Positions 34,245 through 43,071 of a stretch of 64,000 nucleotides of DNA are shown piece by piece. Position 1 is the first letter of the stretch. Each line of letters begins with the position of its first letter. The notes beneath the pieces were generated by a model. That model made no database searches. It was not told the DNA's origin and saw only the letters and a list, made by a program, of their open reading frames with translations. This stretch comes from Mycolicibacter heraklionensis (GTDB taxonomy: Bacteria > Actinomycetota > Actinomycetes > Mycobacteriales > Mycobacteriaceae). Both the position numbers and the translations under genes were made by a program. Location: NCBI RefSeq assembly GCF_001021505.1, contig NZ_LDPO01000020.1:1-64000 (forward strand), in the 5' to 3' direction.

Positions 34245-35408
34245 TTACTGGCCGGAGCGGACGCGGGCCGCCTCGGCCCGGCCGATCACCAACCGCATGA
34301 TCTCGTTGGTGCCCTCCAGAATGCGGTGCACCCGAAGATCCCGGACGATTTTCTCCAGACCGTATTCGCGCAGATATCCGTACCCGCCGTGCAGCTGCAG
34401 CGCCTTGTCGGCGACATCGAAGCACGCGTCGGTGACGTAGCGCTTGGCCATTGCGCACAGCTCCACCTTGTCGGGCGAGTTGTTGTCGAGCGCGGTCGCC
34501 GCACGCCACAGCAGTAGCCGCGAGGTCTCCAGCGCGGTGGCCATGTCGGCGAGGGTGAACCGGATGGTCGGTTCGTCCAGCAGCGCCTTGCCGAATGCCG
34601 TCCGGTCGGCCAGGTAGCTGCCGGTCTTGTCGAACGCTGCCTGGCCGCCGCCCATCGAGCAGGCGGCGATATTGATCCGGCCGCCGTTGAGGCCGTTCAT
34701 CGCGATGTTGAACCCGTTGCCATCGCCTTCGGGACCGCCGAGCATCGCCTCGGCCGGAACTCGCACGCCGTCGAAGATCACCTGCGCGGTCGGCTGGGAG
34801 TTCCAGCCCATCTTCTGCTCGGCGGCACCGAAACTCAGCCCCGGCGTGTCCTTTTCGACGATGAACGTGGAGATGCCTCGCGGTCCGTCACTGCCCGTTC
34901 GGGCCATCACCACATAGACGTCGGAGACGCCGGCGCCGGAGATGAACTGCTTGACGCCGTCGAGCACGTAATCGCTACCTTGGCGCACCGCGCGGGTGCT
35001 CAACGCACTGGCGTCCGAGCCGGCGCCGGGCTCGGTGAGGCAGTAACTGGCCACCGCCTCCATCGACGCCAGTCGTGGCACCCAGCTCTTGCGCTGGTCT
35101 TCGGTGCCGTAGCTGTCGATCATCCAGGCGCACATGTTGTGGATCGACAGGTAGGCCGCGATCACCGGGTCGGCGATCGAGAGCTGCTCGAAGATCCGCA
35201 CCCCGTCCAGCCGGCGCAGCCCGGAGCCGCCGACGTCGTCGCGACAGTAGATCGCCGCCATCCCCAGCTGGGCCGCCTCCCGCATCACATCGACCGGAAA
35301 GTGGTGGGTGGCATCCCATTCCAGTGCATACGGGGCCAGGCGCTTGTCGGCGAACGCCGCTGCGGTGTCGACGATCACCCGTTCTTCGTCATCCAAGATC
35401 GTGTTCAT
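34245..35408 (-). CDS. fadE9: Acyl-CoA dehydrogenase, isobutyryl-CoA type
   Basis: An FAD enzyme of 387 residues that fits the isobutyryl-CoA dehydrogenase step of valine degradation, judged mainly from its operon. Family signatures are complete: CLTEPGAGSDASAL near residue 130, MGWNSQPTAQVIFDGVRVPAE, RTAFGKALLD near 270, and the C-terminal QLHGGYGYLREYGLEKIVRDLRV then EGTNEIMR. The catalytic Glu is expected in the last segment. It lies between mmsA (10 bases upstream) and mmsB. Confidence 0.95.
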   Translation of the reverse strand: MNTILDDEERVIVDTAAAFADKRLAPYALEWDATHHFPVDVMREAAQLGMAAIYCRDDVGGSGLRRLDGVRIFEQLSIADPVIAAYLSIHNMCAWMIDSYGTEDQRKSWVPRLASMEAVASYCLTEPGAGSDASALSTRAVRQGSDYVLDGVKQFISGAGVSDVYVVMARTGSDGPRGISTFIVEKDTPGLSFGAAEQKMGWNSQPTAQVIFDGVRVPAEAMLGGPEGDGNGFNIAMNGLNGGRINIAACSMGGGQAAFDKTGSYLADRTAFGKALLDEPTIRFTLADMATALETSRLLLWRAATALDNNSPDKVELCAMAKRYVTDACFDVADKALQLHGGYGYLREYGLEKIVRDLRVHRILEGTNEIMRLVIGRAEAARVRSGQ

Positions 35409-35418
35409 CGGCGCGGGC

Positions 35419-36939
35419 CTATTCCATTGTGGGGATGTGGAATTCGGCGCCGTCCTTGATGCCCGACGGCCAGCGCTGAGTGACGGTCTTCACCTTGGTG
35501 TAGAAGGTGATGGACGCCGTCCCGTGCTGGTTGAGGTCGCCGAAGCCGGACCGCTTCCAGCCGCCGAAGGTGTGATAGGCCACCGGCACCGGAATCGGCA
35601 CGTTCACCCCGACCATGCCGACCTGCACCCGGGAGGTGAAGTCGCGGGCGGTGTCGCCGTCGCGGGTGAAGATCGCCACCCCATTGCCGTACTCGTGTTC
35701 AGACGGAAGCGCCAGGGCTTCTTCGTAGTCGTGGGCACGGACGATGCACAGCACCGGGCCGAAGATCTCGTCGGTGTAGATCGACATGTCGGTGGTGACG
35801 TGGTCGAAAAGCGTTGGCCCGGCGAAGAAGCCGCCGGTCAGGTCGGCGTCACCGAACTGGGTGTCGTCGCTGGCCCGTTCGCGGCCGTCGATCACCAGCT
35901 CGGCGCCGGCGGCCGCGCCCTGGGCGATGTAGTCGTTGACCCGCTCGAGGGCGGCCCGGGTGACCAGCGGCCCGTAGTCGGCCTTGGGGTCCAGGCTGTG
36001 GCCCACCCGCAGGTTGTTGATCCGCTCCACCAGCCGGGCCCGCAGCCGATCGGCGGTCTGCTCGCCGACCGGCACCGCCACCGAGATCGCCATGCAGCGC
36101 TCGCCGGCGCTGCCGTAGCCGGCGCCGATCAAAGCGTCGACGGCCTGGTCCAGGTCGGCGTCGGGCATCACGATCATGTGGTTCTTGGCGCCGCCGAAGC
36201 ACTGCGCGCGCTTGCCGTTGGCCGTGGCGGTCGAGTAGATGTACTGCGCGATGTCGGAGCTGCCGACGAAGCCGATCGCAGCGACGCCCGGGTGGTGCAG
36301 CAGGGCGTCGACGGCCTCCTTGTCGCCGTGCACCACCTGCAGCACTCCCGGCGGCAGACCGGCCTCGACAAACAGCTCGGCAAGACGCACCGGCACCGAC
36401 GGGTCGCGCTCGGACGGCTTGAGGATGAACGCGTTTCCACAGGCCAGGGCCGGTCCGGCCTGCCAGAGCGGGATCATCGCCGGGAAGTTGAACGGGGTGA
36501 TCCCGGCGACCACACCCAGCGGCTGGCGCAGCGAGAACACGTCGATGCCCGGGCCGGCGCCTTCGGTGTGCTCACCCTTGAGCAGGTGCGGGATGCCGAC
36601 GCAGAACTCGATCACCTCGATGCCGCGTTGGATGTCGCCGCGGGCGTCGTCGAGGGTTTTGCCGTGCTCGCGGGAGAGCAGCTCGGCCAGCTCATCGACA
36701 TGGCTGTTGACCAGGTCGATGAAACGCATCATCACCCGGGCCCGGCGTTGCGGGTTGTAGGCGGCCCAATCGCGCTGGGCCACTGCCGCGGAGGTGACCG
36801 CGGCGTCGACGTCGGCTTGGTTGGCCAGCGGCAGGGTGGCCTGCACCTCGCCGGTGTTGGGGTCGAAGACGTCGGTGGTGCGCTGCGAGGTGCCGGCGTT
36901 TCGGTGGCCATCGATGAAGTGCGGAATCTGTGTGCTCAT
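35419..36939 (-). CDS. mmsA: Methylmalonate-semialdehyde dehydrogenase (CoA-acylating)
   Basis: Converts methylmalonate semialdehyde with CoA and NAD to propionyl-CoA and CO2. The 506 residues show the ALDH fold with GITPFNFPAMIPLW for NAD binding, the GSSDIAQYIY strand, and the catalytic Cys in YGSAGERCMAISVAV near residue 288. The CoA-acylating subgroup normally lacks the general-base Glu of hydrolytic ALDHs; here the corresponding CFGGAKNH segment fits this subgroup. It heads the operon, with a perfect palindrome 62 bases upstream. Confidence 0.96.
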   Translation of the reverse strand: MSTQIPHFIDGHRNAGTSQRTTDVFDPNTGEVQATLPLANQADVDAAVTSAAVAQRDWAAYNPQRRARVMMRFIDLVNSHVDELAELLSREHGKTLDDARGDIQRGIEVIEFCVGIPHLLKGEHTEGAGPGIDVFSLRQPLGVVAGITPFNFPAMIPLWQAGPALACGNAFILKPSERDPSVPVRLAELFVEAGLPPGVLQVVHGDKEAVDALLHHPGVAAIGFVGSSDIAQYIYSTATANGKRAQCFGGAKNHMIVMPDADLDQAVDALIGAGYGSAGERCMAISVAVPVGEQTADRLRARLVERINNLRVGHSLDPKADYGPLVTRAALERVNDYIAQGAAAGAELVIDGRERASDDTQFGDADLTGGFFAGPTLFDHVTTDMSIYTDEIFGPVLCIVRAHDYEEALALPSEHEYGNGVAIFTRDGDTARDFTSRVQVGMVGVNVPIPVPVAYHTFGGWKRSGFGDLNQHGTASITFYTKVKTVTQRWPSGIKDGAEFHIPTME

Positions 36940-37000
36940 GCGGACATCCCGGGAGTGTTCGAGTGGCGAGTGGGGACCGGATCGGCCCGGCCCCGAGAAT

Positions 37001-37016
37001 ACTAGGATGTCCTAGT
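37001..37016. promoter_or_regulatory. Perfect palindromic operator upstream of mmsA
   Basis: ACTAGGA-TG-TCCTAGT is a perfect inverted repeat with 7-base arms. It lies 62-77 bases upstream of the mmsA start and fits a TetR-type repressor site for the valine/methylmalonate operon. No regulator gene for it is adjacent. Confidence 0.6.
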
Positions 37017-37212
37017 AATTACCAGAGGGGGTCCCCGCGCCGCACTCCAGCGCGCCGCCGCTGTTCGCCCGCCGGATCCGCCGAGTTTTCGACGACGGCT
37101 GCGATGGGATTATCGGTACAGTCGTAAAAGTCATTTCCCGCTGTTCTGATGCCGGAATTTCATCCGTCGACTATTCTTGGATTTTAAATCTGACGCTGGC
37201 GGAGGAAATAGC

Positions 37213-37938
37213 ATGGGGCGACGGAGAATTATCTGCACGCTGATGCTGGTGGCCGCCTGGGCCATCGCCGTACCGGTCCGAGTGCCTCCGGTGTCGGCCG
37301 AGCCCGGCGCCGCCGGCGGCTACGCCGCGATCCCCGACGTGATCGCCGGAACAAGCCCGGATCATTTGGGCACCTGGGAAGTTCGATATCAGCGTGTCGC
37401 CGGGGGTGATGAGAACGTTGCGGCCGCGATCAACGACGTGATCGATGCCGAGGCCCGCGGCCAAGTCGCGACGTACGAGCCCAGTGCAAGCAAGACCGTT
37501 CCCTGGACGTTCAATTCCACCGGCACCTTGTCATTCCGTCCGATCACTGTCTCAGAGCTTTTCGTCGGCGAATACAACACCGATATGCCGAATATGCCTT
37601 TTCATGCGGTGGCCACCCGGGTATTCGACAAACGCAGCGGCATCCTGATCACTTGGGAAAATTTATTCGTCGACAAACCGGCCGGCCTGGCCCGGCTGGC
37701 CGAGCAGACCAAGCTGATCCTGCCGACCGAGTACGCGCCGCCCAGGCAGGGCACCTGGCAGTTCGGCAACGAGGTGGCGCCGCTCGACATCAACTTCAAG
37801 TACTGGATCCCCACCGCCGACGGCATCGAGCTGCACTTCGGCGACTATCAGTTCGGCCGTGGTCTCGCGGTGATCACCGTGCCGTGGGCGCGGGTGGCCG
37901 ACCTGATCGCCCCGGAGTTCGCGGCGATCACCCAGTAG
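37213..37938 (+). CDS. Secreted DUF3298/MPT64-like protein
   Basis: A 241-residue exported protein. The signal peptide covers about residues 1-29 (basic GRRR, a hydrophobic core, cleavage near VSAEP). The mature part follows the DUF3298/RsiV architecture also seen in MPT64: an N-terminal Gly/Asp domain then ITWENLFVDKPAGLARLAEQ and a C-terminal FGDYQFGRGLAVITVPW strand pair. The family binds peptides or lipids in some cases; here the function is unknown. The ATG at 37213 has GGAGGAAA at 37201. Its end overlaps the convergent carotenoid oxygenase gene by 11 bases. Confidence 0.82.
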   Translation: MGRRRIICTLMLVAAWAIAVPVRVPPVSAEPGAAGGYAAIPDVIAGTSPDHLGTWEVRYQRVAGGDENVAAAINDVIDAEARGQVATYEPSASKTVPWTFNSTGTLSFRPITVSELFVGEYNTDMPNMPFHAVATRVFDKRSGILITWENLFVDKPAGLARLAEQTKLILPTEYAPPRQGTWQFGNEVAPLDINFKYWIPTADGIELHFGDYQFGRGLAVITVPWARVADLIAPEFAAITQ

Positions 37939-39373
37939 GCTGCGCCACCCGCGGAGTGAAACTGCCGTGGAAGGTGAGCGGCAGGTGATGCCGCAGCCGG
38001 CCGGTGTAGACCGGCCCGGCGTCGACGTGCTTGGCGTCCAATACGGCCAGGGCGGCACGGTTGTTCACCCCGTCCTGGGTGGCCACCAGCAACCAGCCGT
38101 CGTCCTCGTCGGTGCCGCCGGGACGGGCGGCGAAAACGGCCTCGTGCGGTTGGTGGCCGTACGGGAACTGGTGGGTGACCACCGCGCCGGTGGTGTTGTC
38201 GACCTTGGCCACCGCATTCGGGTAATTGCTGCCGTCGGCGTCCGCGGACAGATAGGTGTAGCGGTTCGGCCGGCTGGTCCGGAAGATATTGAACGACGGG
38301 AACTCGCCGCGAAGCTCCGACAGCGGCTCGTGAATAACCTTGTCGGATTTGGTGATCCGAAGTCGCAGCAACGTCCCCCCGTAAGACCCGACCTCACTGG
38401 CCCGGTCCGTGCTCAAACTCGAGAGCTGACCGTTGAGTTCTTCCCAGGTCGAGTCGTAGTGCACCAGTTCCACGATCGTGTCGGTGCCGTCCTCGTAGGT
38501 GTTGGCCAAGTGCAGGTGCAGCAGCGGATCGGTGTACAGCACCCGCGGTTTGCCTCCGTCGCGGGGCACCAGGCCGATCATGGTGCCGCGGGAGGCGTCG
38601 TATTCGATGGCGTCGATGAAGTTGCGCAGCCCGAATCCGGCGCCCATCAGCTTGGAGGTCGGGAAGATCAGCGGCGGAATCGCGAACACCATGTGCTTAC
38701 TGGTCAGGCCCATGTCGTGGTTGAACATGGCGAACGGCAGCTTCAGCTGGCCCAGCCGGTGCAACGCGCCTGTGCGGTCGACGCGATAGCAGATCAGTTT
38801 CGGGAACGGCACCATCGCCAGCCCGAAGTTGAACATCTCCTTGGTGTCCGGGTCCCACTTGGGGTGCGCGGAGAACGCGCCCAGCCATTTCAGCTCGCCG
38901 TCGAAGTTGTGGATACCGATGGTGTCGAGCGTGTCGGGATTGAGCTCGGTGGGCGGGCCGCCCTCCCACAGCGCCAGTAGCTTTCCGGCGTGCATCACCA
39001 CGCTGGTGTTGGCCACGTTGGCCGGGAACCGCAGTGCGTTGGTCAGTATTCCGCCCGGGCGCATGGTTCCCAGTGCACGGTAGGGCGCACCGTGGGAGGT
39101 CAGCGATTTGCGGTAATGCTTGGTCCGCACATACCTGTTGCGGTAGTGCACCGATCCGCCCGCGATGGAGAACAGCGACAGCATCCCGTCGCCGTCGAAC
39201 AGGTGACCCAGCGCCTGCCCGCCGGCATCGAGCTTGCCGGCGCCGTTGCGGTACAGGGTGCCCTGCAGCTCCTCGGGCAGTTCACCGTCGTAGTCGTCGA
39301 TGGTGTAGTCGTATTCCTCGTAAAGCGGCGTGTACGCGGCGAAGTCGGCGCCGGCAGTGTTCGAGTTGGTCAC
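37928..39373 (-). CDS. Carotenoid cleavage oxygenase (RPE65/CCD family), first copy
   Basis: A 481-residue non-haem Fe(II) dioxygenase that would split a C=C bond of a polyene or stilbene into two carbonyl products. Four candidate iron-ligand histidines can be seen in order: FSAHPKWD, MFNHDMGLT, LHLANTYEDG and LTFHGSFTP at the C terminus; the N-terminal LYRNGAGKLD and FDGDGMLSLF segments are family signatures. The GTG at 39373 is chosen because it lies 8 bases after the upstream stop; the longer reading adds 65 residues of Arg/Pro-rich shadow sequence. It is the last gene of the P450-mce operon, directly after the D27-like gene. Substrate could be a carotenoid, apocarotenoid or stilbene. Confidence 0.92.
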   Translation of the reverse strand: MTNSNTAGADFAAYTPLYEEYDYTIDDYDGELPEELQGTLYRNGAGKLDAGGQALGHLFDGDGMLSLFSIAGGSVHYRNRYVRTKHYRKSLTSHGAPYRALGTMRPGGILTNALRFPANVANTSVVMHAGKLLALWEGGPPTELNPDTLDTIGIHNFDGELKWLGAFSAHPKWDPDTKEMFNFGLAMVPFPKLICYRVDRTGALHRLGQLKLPFAMFNHDMGLTSKHMVFAIPPLIFPTSKLMGAGFGLRNFIDAIEYDASRGTMIGLVPRDGGKPRVLYTDPLLHLHLANTYEDGTDTIVELVHYDSTWEELNGQLSSLSTDRASEVGSYGGTLLRLRITKSDKVIHEPLSELRGEFPSFNIFRTSRPNRYTYLSADADGSNYPNAVAKVDNTTGAVVTHQFPYGHQPHEAVFAARPGGTDEDDGWLLVATQDGVNNRAALAVLDAKHVDAGPVYTGRLRHHLPLTFHGSFTPRVAQPTG

Positions 39374-39381
39374 AATCGGTC

Positions 39382-40056
39382 CTATCTGTTGGGGTGACTC
39401 GCGGCGGGGTGAACCCGCAGCGTGCAGGACAGTCCGGGCAGATGGGGGTCGAACTCCAAGGGCATGGCTGAATCTTTGTCGAACACTTTCTCGCAGGCGG
39501 CCTTGCAGGCCATCAGGCACGAATGCTCCTGCGCCACACCTGCCTCCGTGGCAGTGTGCATGGCGCACTCGGGTATCTCATATACCAGAGTGCCGTCGGG
39601 TTCGACGCCGGACCGCTGGATCGGGCCGACCAAGAAAGTCGCGACGGAGACCCCGGCGTCCATGACACTCGGGTACAGCCCGCGCGGGACCAGGGTGACC
39701 GTGTTGAAGGCCGGCAGCAGGATCCGCAGCCACCGACGCAAGCGGCTCGCGACGGCGTCGGAGACCAGGTGTTCAACATCGTCTCGTGGCAGTACCTCCA
39801 CCAACCCGGTGATGGCCCACTCCAATTCTCGGACGAACTGCCCGTAGCGCCGCCGCCACGACTCGCGGGGGGCCAGCCGTGCCCGGGGGCGGATGCGTGT
39901 GGCGATCAACGCTTCCCACCCGGCGTCCACTGCCTCGCTGTTGTCGGCGAGTTGGCGCAGCATGGGCAGCAGCACCGACTCCGGGATGTCACCCACCCGG
40001 GACAGCATGGAGCGCATGATCCAATCGTCGCGCAGGGCAGTGATCTTGCTACTCAT
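39382..40056 (-). CDS. D27-like (DUF4033) putative carotenoid isomerase
   Basis: A 224-residue soluble protein. The C-terminal third has the cysteine pattern of DWARF27, the plant iron protein that isomerises beta-carotene: C164, then a Cx3Cx3C cluster (C180, C184, C188 in HSCLMACKAAC), a following Phe, then MPLEF-x-P and a terminal SC at 211. From memory, plant D27 has CxxxCxxxCK, then PLTM-x-P and SC at matching spacing. The N-terminal 130 residues are helical with many Arg. It has a 4-base overlap with the Mce-associated gene and lies 8 bases before the carotenoid oxygenase, as expected for an isomerase feeding a cleavage enzyme. If the resemblance fails on profile search it is simply a Cys-rich hypothetical protein. 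Confidence 0.6.
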   Translation of the reverse strand: MSSKITALRDDWIMRSMLSRVGDIPESVLLPMLRQLADNSEAVDAGWEALIATRIRPRARLAPRESWRRRYGQFVRELEWAITGLVEVLPRDDVEHLVSDAVASRLRRWLRILLPAFNTVTLVPRGLYPSVMDAGVSVATFLVGPIQRSGVEPDGTLVYEIPECAMHTATEAGVAQEHSCLMACKAACEKVFDKDSAMPLEFDPHLPGLSCTLRVHPAASHPNR

Positions 40057-40655
40057 GGCAACTCTACTTTCGCGGCTTTCCATTGACCGCCGATCTGCTG
40101 CATTGTCATCACGATGCGGCTGCGGTCTATGCGCGGGTCCGGCACGTCGGTGTTGGTCACGGTCTGATCGACGAACAACAGCACCACGACTTGGTCCTTG
40201 GTCGCCGACTTGATCGCGGAGTCGATGACGACGCCGTGCCCGGTCGCCTTTCGCGCGAGCAGCATCTGCCGCAACTGGGCGCTGGACTGACGGTACATGT
40301 CGTGGAACTCGCCGGTGGAGCCGTCCAGCACGGCGGCGAAGTTCGCGTCCAGGTTGTTGCTGTCCACCGACGTCAAGGTGGCGGCATAGTCCTGCGCAAC
40401 GCGTTGGGCCGCCGCGCCGGCAGCCTCGATGTCGCGATGACTCTTGTTCTGCCAACCCAGGTATCCGCAGCACGCGGCGAGCGTGACGACCAGTAGTGTC
40501 AATGCGCCGATCACCAGTTGCGGCAGCAGCTTTCGCGACACCGTCGCTGTCCCGTCATGCGGGTGGGCGCCTCCGTCGGCAGGAGTGCTGTCGGCTGCGC
40601 CGTCGGGGAGCTCGGCAAGCTCCTTGGCTTCGGTCGGCAACTGCGTGTCGAGCAT
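40053..40655 (-). CDS. Mce-associated membrane protein
   Basis: A 200-residue single-pass protein typical of the Mas genes that end mce operons. An acidic cytoplasmic N terminus (residues 1-40) is followed by a membrane helix (about 46-68, LVIGALTLLVVTLAACCGYLGW) and an extracytoplasmic domain of the NTF2-like/SnoaL type. Mas proteins are thought to stabilise the Mce complex. It begins 14 bases after mceF and overlaps the D27-like gene by 4 bases (ATGA). Confidence 0.87.
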   Translation of the reverse strand: MLDTQLPTEAKELAELPDGAADSTPADGGAHPHDGTATVSRKLLPQLVIGALTLLVVTLAACCGYLGWQNKSHRDIEAAGAAAQRVAQDYAATLTSVDSNNLDANFAAVLDGSTGEFHDMYRQSSAQLRQMLLARKATGHGVVIDSAIKSATKDQVVVLLFVDQTVTNTDVPDPRIDRSRIVMTMQQIGGQWKAAKVELP

Positions 40656-40669
40656 GCGTTATCTCCTTG

Positions 40670-41953
40670 TCAGTTCCACGGGATGCCCTGTCGGTGCGGC
40701 TCGGATTCCGGCGGCATGGCCGGGCCGCCGTAGGGCAGTGGGATCGTGTGCGGGCCGACCGGAGTGGGATCGGTGCGCCGCAGCGGATCCCAACCGGGGG
40801 GAGGATTGGCGGTGTCGTCGCCGGGCGGGCGGGGAGCGTTGCGGGCGCCGCGGATCAGTAACCCGGGGTCGTCGTTGAGGCAGTACGTGTTCAGGTAGGG
40901 CTCCGGGTAGTTCGGGATGAACGGAACATCGCGGGGGTGCGAGTAGTCGCACATATACCGCGGGTAGATGTCGGCGATCGCCCATATGCCACCGCCGTGC
41001 ATCAGGCTGGCGACCCCGTCGAGCAGCGGCGGCCGGTCGTCGCGGAACAACTGCTGCAGCGCCGGTACTCGTACGTAGGACAGTTGCGCGACGGTGGTCA
41101 GGTTCCCCAACAGCTGCACCGCGGTCTCGGAATTGTCGGCGATCACCTGATCGACCGTGGCGAGCACTTTCGGCGTCTCGTCCAGCATGCGGCGCATTCC
41201 GGCGTCCTTGTCACTGACACCGGCCAGGGTGGCTCCCAAATTGCTTGCAATAGAACGCATTCCATTCGATGAATCGTCGAAGATCTTGAACAGCGGGCGG
41301 CTGCTGCGCAGCAGCGTCATGGTTTGCGGCAGCACACCGTCCAACGTGGAGATGAGCAGCTGGCTACCGGTGAGCAGCTGCCGCAACTTCTCGGGCCCCT
41401 GCTCGCTGACCGCGAGTTCATCGAGGACAGCCTTGAGCTGAACCGGATCGGTCTGCGCCAGCAGGCCGTCGACATTGCCGAGCAACCGCCAGATCGGGAT
41501 CGGAGCCGCGGTGTTGGCGCGGTCGATCACCGCTCCGTCGGTGAGTGGCGGGCCGGTGGTATCGGTGGGCTCGAAGTTGAGGTACTGCTCGCCGGCCGGC
41601 GACAGGCCTGACACCCGGGCAATCGTGCCGTCGCGCGGGATCTTGGCGCGGGCGTCGATGCGGGCGATCGCCCGCACCCCGTCGCCGGTGAAGTCGACCG
41701 AGGCCACCCGGCCGATCGGCACTCCTCGCAGGGTGACGTCCTGGTTGGCCAGCAGCCCGCCGGACTCATCCAAGTGCACCGCCACCGTGATCTGATCGGC
41801 GAACGGGTTGTCGCGCAACGCGCCGAAAAGCAGATACGTCACCCCGACGACGACCAACGCGATCTGCGCCAGACCGGAGATCAGCAGCCGGTGCGCCACC
41901 CCACTACGGACCGTCCGCAGGATCAGCGCGGCGATCGGTTCGACGACGTTCAT
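40670..41953 (-). CDS. mceF: MceF-family transporter subunit
   Basis: A 427-residue Mce protein, sixth of the set. After an N-terminal membrane helix (about residues 25-45) comes the Mce/MlaD domain (HLDESGGLLANQDVTLRGVPIGRV, residues 55-130), then a helical domain of about 180 residues that builds the tunnel, and a Pro-rich C-terminal tail ending PHRQGIPWN. The ATG at 41953 overlaps the mceE stop by 4 bases. The longer reading in this frame is a shadow of mceE. Confidence 0.93.
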   Translation of the reverse strand: MNVVEPIAALILRTVRSGVAHRLLISGLAQIALVVVGVTYLLFGALRDNPFADQITVAVHLDESGGLLANQDVTLRGVPIGRVASVDFTGDGVRAIARIDARAKIPRDGTIARVSGLSPAGEQYLNFEPTDTTGPPLTDGAVIDRANTAAPIPIWRLLGNVDGLLAQTDPVQLKAVLDELAVSEQGPEKLRQLLTGSQLLISTLDGVLPQTMTLLRSSRPLFKIFDDSSNGMRSIASNLGATLAGVSDKDAGMRRMLDETPKVLATVDQVIADNSETAVQLLGNLTTVAQLSYVRVPALQQLFRDDRPPLLDGVASLMHGGGIWAIADIYPRYMCDYSHPRDVPFIPNYPEPYLNTYCLNDDPGLLIRGARNAPRPPGDDTANPPPGWDPLRRTDPTPVGPHTIPLPYGGPAMPPESEPHRQGIPWN

Positions 41954-43071
41954 TGGTGTGGCCCCCAGATTCGGCCGCGGTCGGTACCCCAGACCCGATC
42001 GCCCAGCTGGGTGATCACGTACCGTAACGACCCGACCAGGTTGTCCCAGTCGGCCCACTTGGGGCCGTGGAACTCGGGATCCCCCAGGTGGTTCTTGTCG
42101 GGGATGTGGCCGAGCGCCAACTGCTGTAGGTCGACATCGGAATGGGCTGCGTTGGCGCTGAACAGTTTCAGCACCGGCGGCAGAATTCGCACGAAGTTGT
42201 CCATGGTGACTTGCGGATCCACCGCGGTGTCGTTGAAGGCGCGGGACAGTTCGTTGAGGTCGTGGATCAGGCTGCGGGTGTCGACGCCGGCGATCGACGG
42301 GAACCGCTGCAGTTGGCTGGTTACTGCACCCATCTGGTTCAGCAACGCGACGATGGTGGCGGTGTGGTCGGCGATGACGCTCAGTGCCGGCGCCGACGAC
42401 GCCAGCACATCGTTGATCGAGTCCCGCTGGCTGTTCAGCGTGTCGGCCAGCGCGGCGGTCTGCTGCATCACCGCGCGGATGTCGTCGGTGCGGGACGACA
42501 TCGTGGTCACCAAGGCGCGCGATTCCCGGATCATCGCGGCCAGCCCTTCGCCGTCGTGCCCCACGGCGGAGCCCACCCCGTTGAGAACTCGGGTCAGGTT
42601 GCCGATCACCCCGCCGTTGACAAGCATCGACGTGGAGGCCAGCACCTCCTCCACGGTCGCGGCGGCCAGGGTCGAGGTGATCGGGATGCGATCGCCGTCG
42701 TGGAGAACCGCCGCACCGTCGGCCGGTGCGGGTTGTCGCAACGCGACGAAGATGTCGCCGAGCGGAGTGGCCGACCGCAGCTCGGCGGTGGTTCCGGTGG
42801 GCAGCCGGACATCGGCGAGGATCCGCATATCGACCACGGCGGTGTAGTCCTTGGCCGTCATCGACACCACTTCGCCGACATCGGCACCGCCGAGGCGAAC
42901 CTTGGCTCGGTCCGGCAGGTTGAGGGCGTTGGAGAACACCGCGCTCAGGTGGTAGCTGTCGCCGCCGATTCCGGGCGCGGGCAACGGCAGTTGCTCCACT
43001 CCGACCGAACATCCGGCGAGCAGCATTGCCGCCGCCGCAACCGGCAACCCGACGAGCCGACGCCCGGTCAC
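41950..43071 (-). CDS. mceE: MceE-family lipoprotein transporter subunit
   Basis: A 373-residue Mce protein with a lipoprotein signal: the lipobox LLAGC puts the lipidated Cys at residue 21. The Mce/MlaD domain follows (DSYHLSAVFSNALNLPDRAKVRLGGADVGEVV), then a long helical segment. In mycobacterial mce operons the fifth gene (Lpr) is normally the lipoprotein, and this agrees. The GTG at 43071 overlaps the mceD stop by 4 bases. Confidence 0.93.
   Translation of the reverse strand: MTGRRLVGLPVAAAAMLLAGCSVGVEQLPLPAPGIGGDSYHLSAVFSNALNLPDRAKVRLGGADVGEVVSMTAKDYTAVVDMRILADVRLPTGTTAELRSATPLGDIFVALRQPAPADGAAVLHDGDRIPITSTLAAATVEEVLASTSMLVNGGVIGNLTRVLNGVGSAVGHDGEGLAAMIRESRALVTTMSSRTDDIRAVMQQTAALADTLNSQRDSINDVLASSAPALSVIADHTATIVALLNQMGAVTSQLQRFPSIAGVDTRSLIHDLNELSRAFNDTAVDPQVTMDNFVRILPPVLKLFSANAAHSDVDLQQLALGHIPDKNHLGDPEFHGPKWADWDNLVGSLRYVITQLGDRVWGTDRGRIWGPHQ

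Noticed and set aside
35308..37005. A 565-codon plus-strand frame opposite mmsA
   Set aside because: His/Asp/Val-rich antisense shadow of a well-conserved dehydrogenase.
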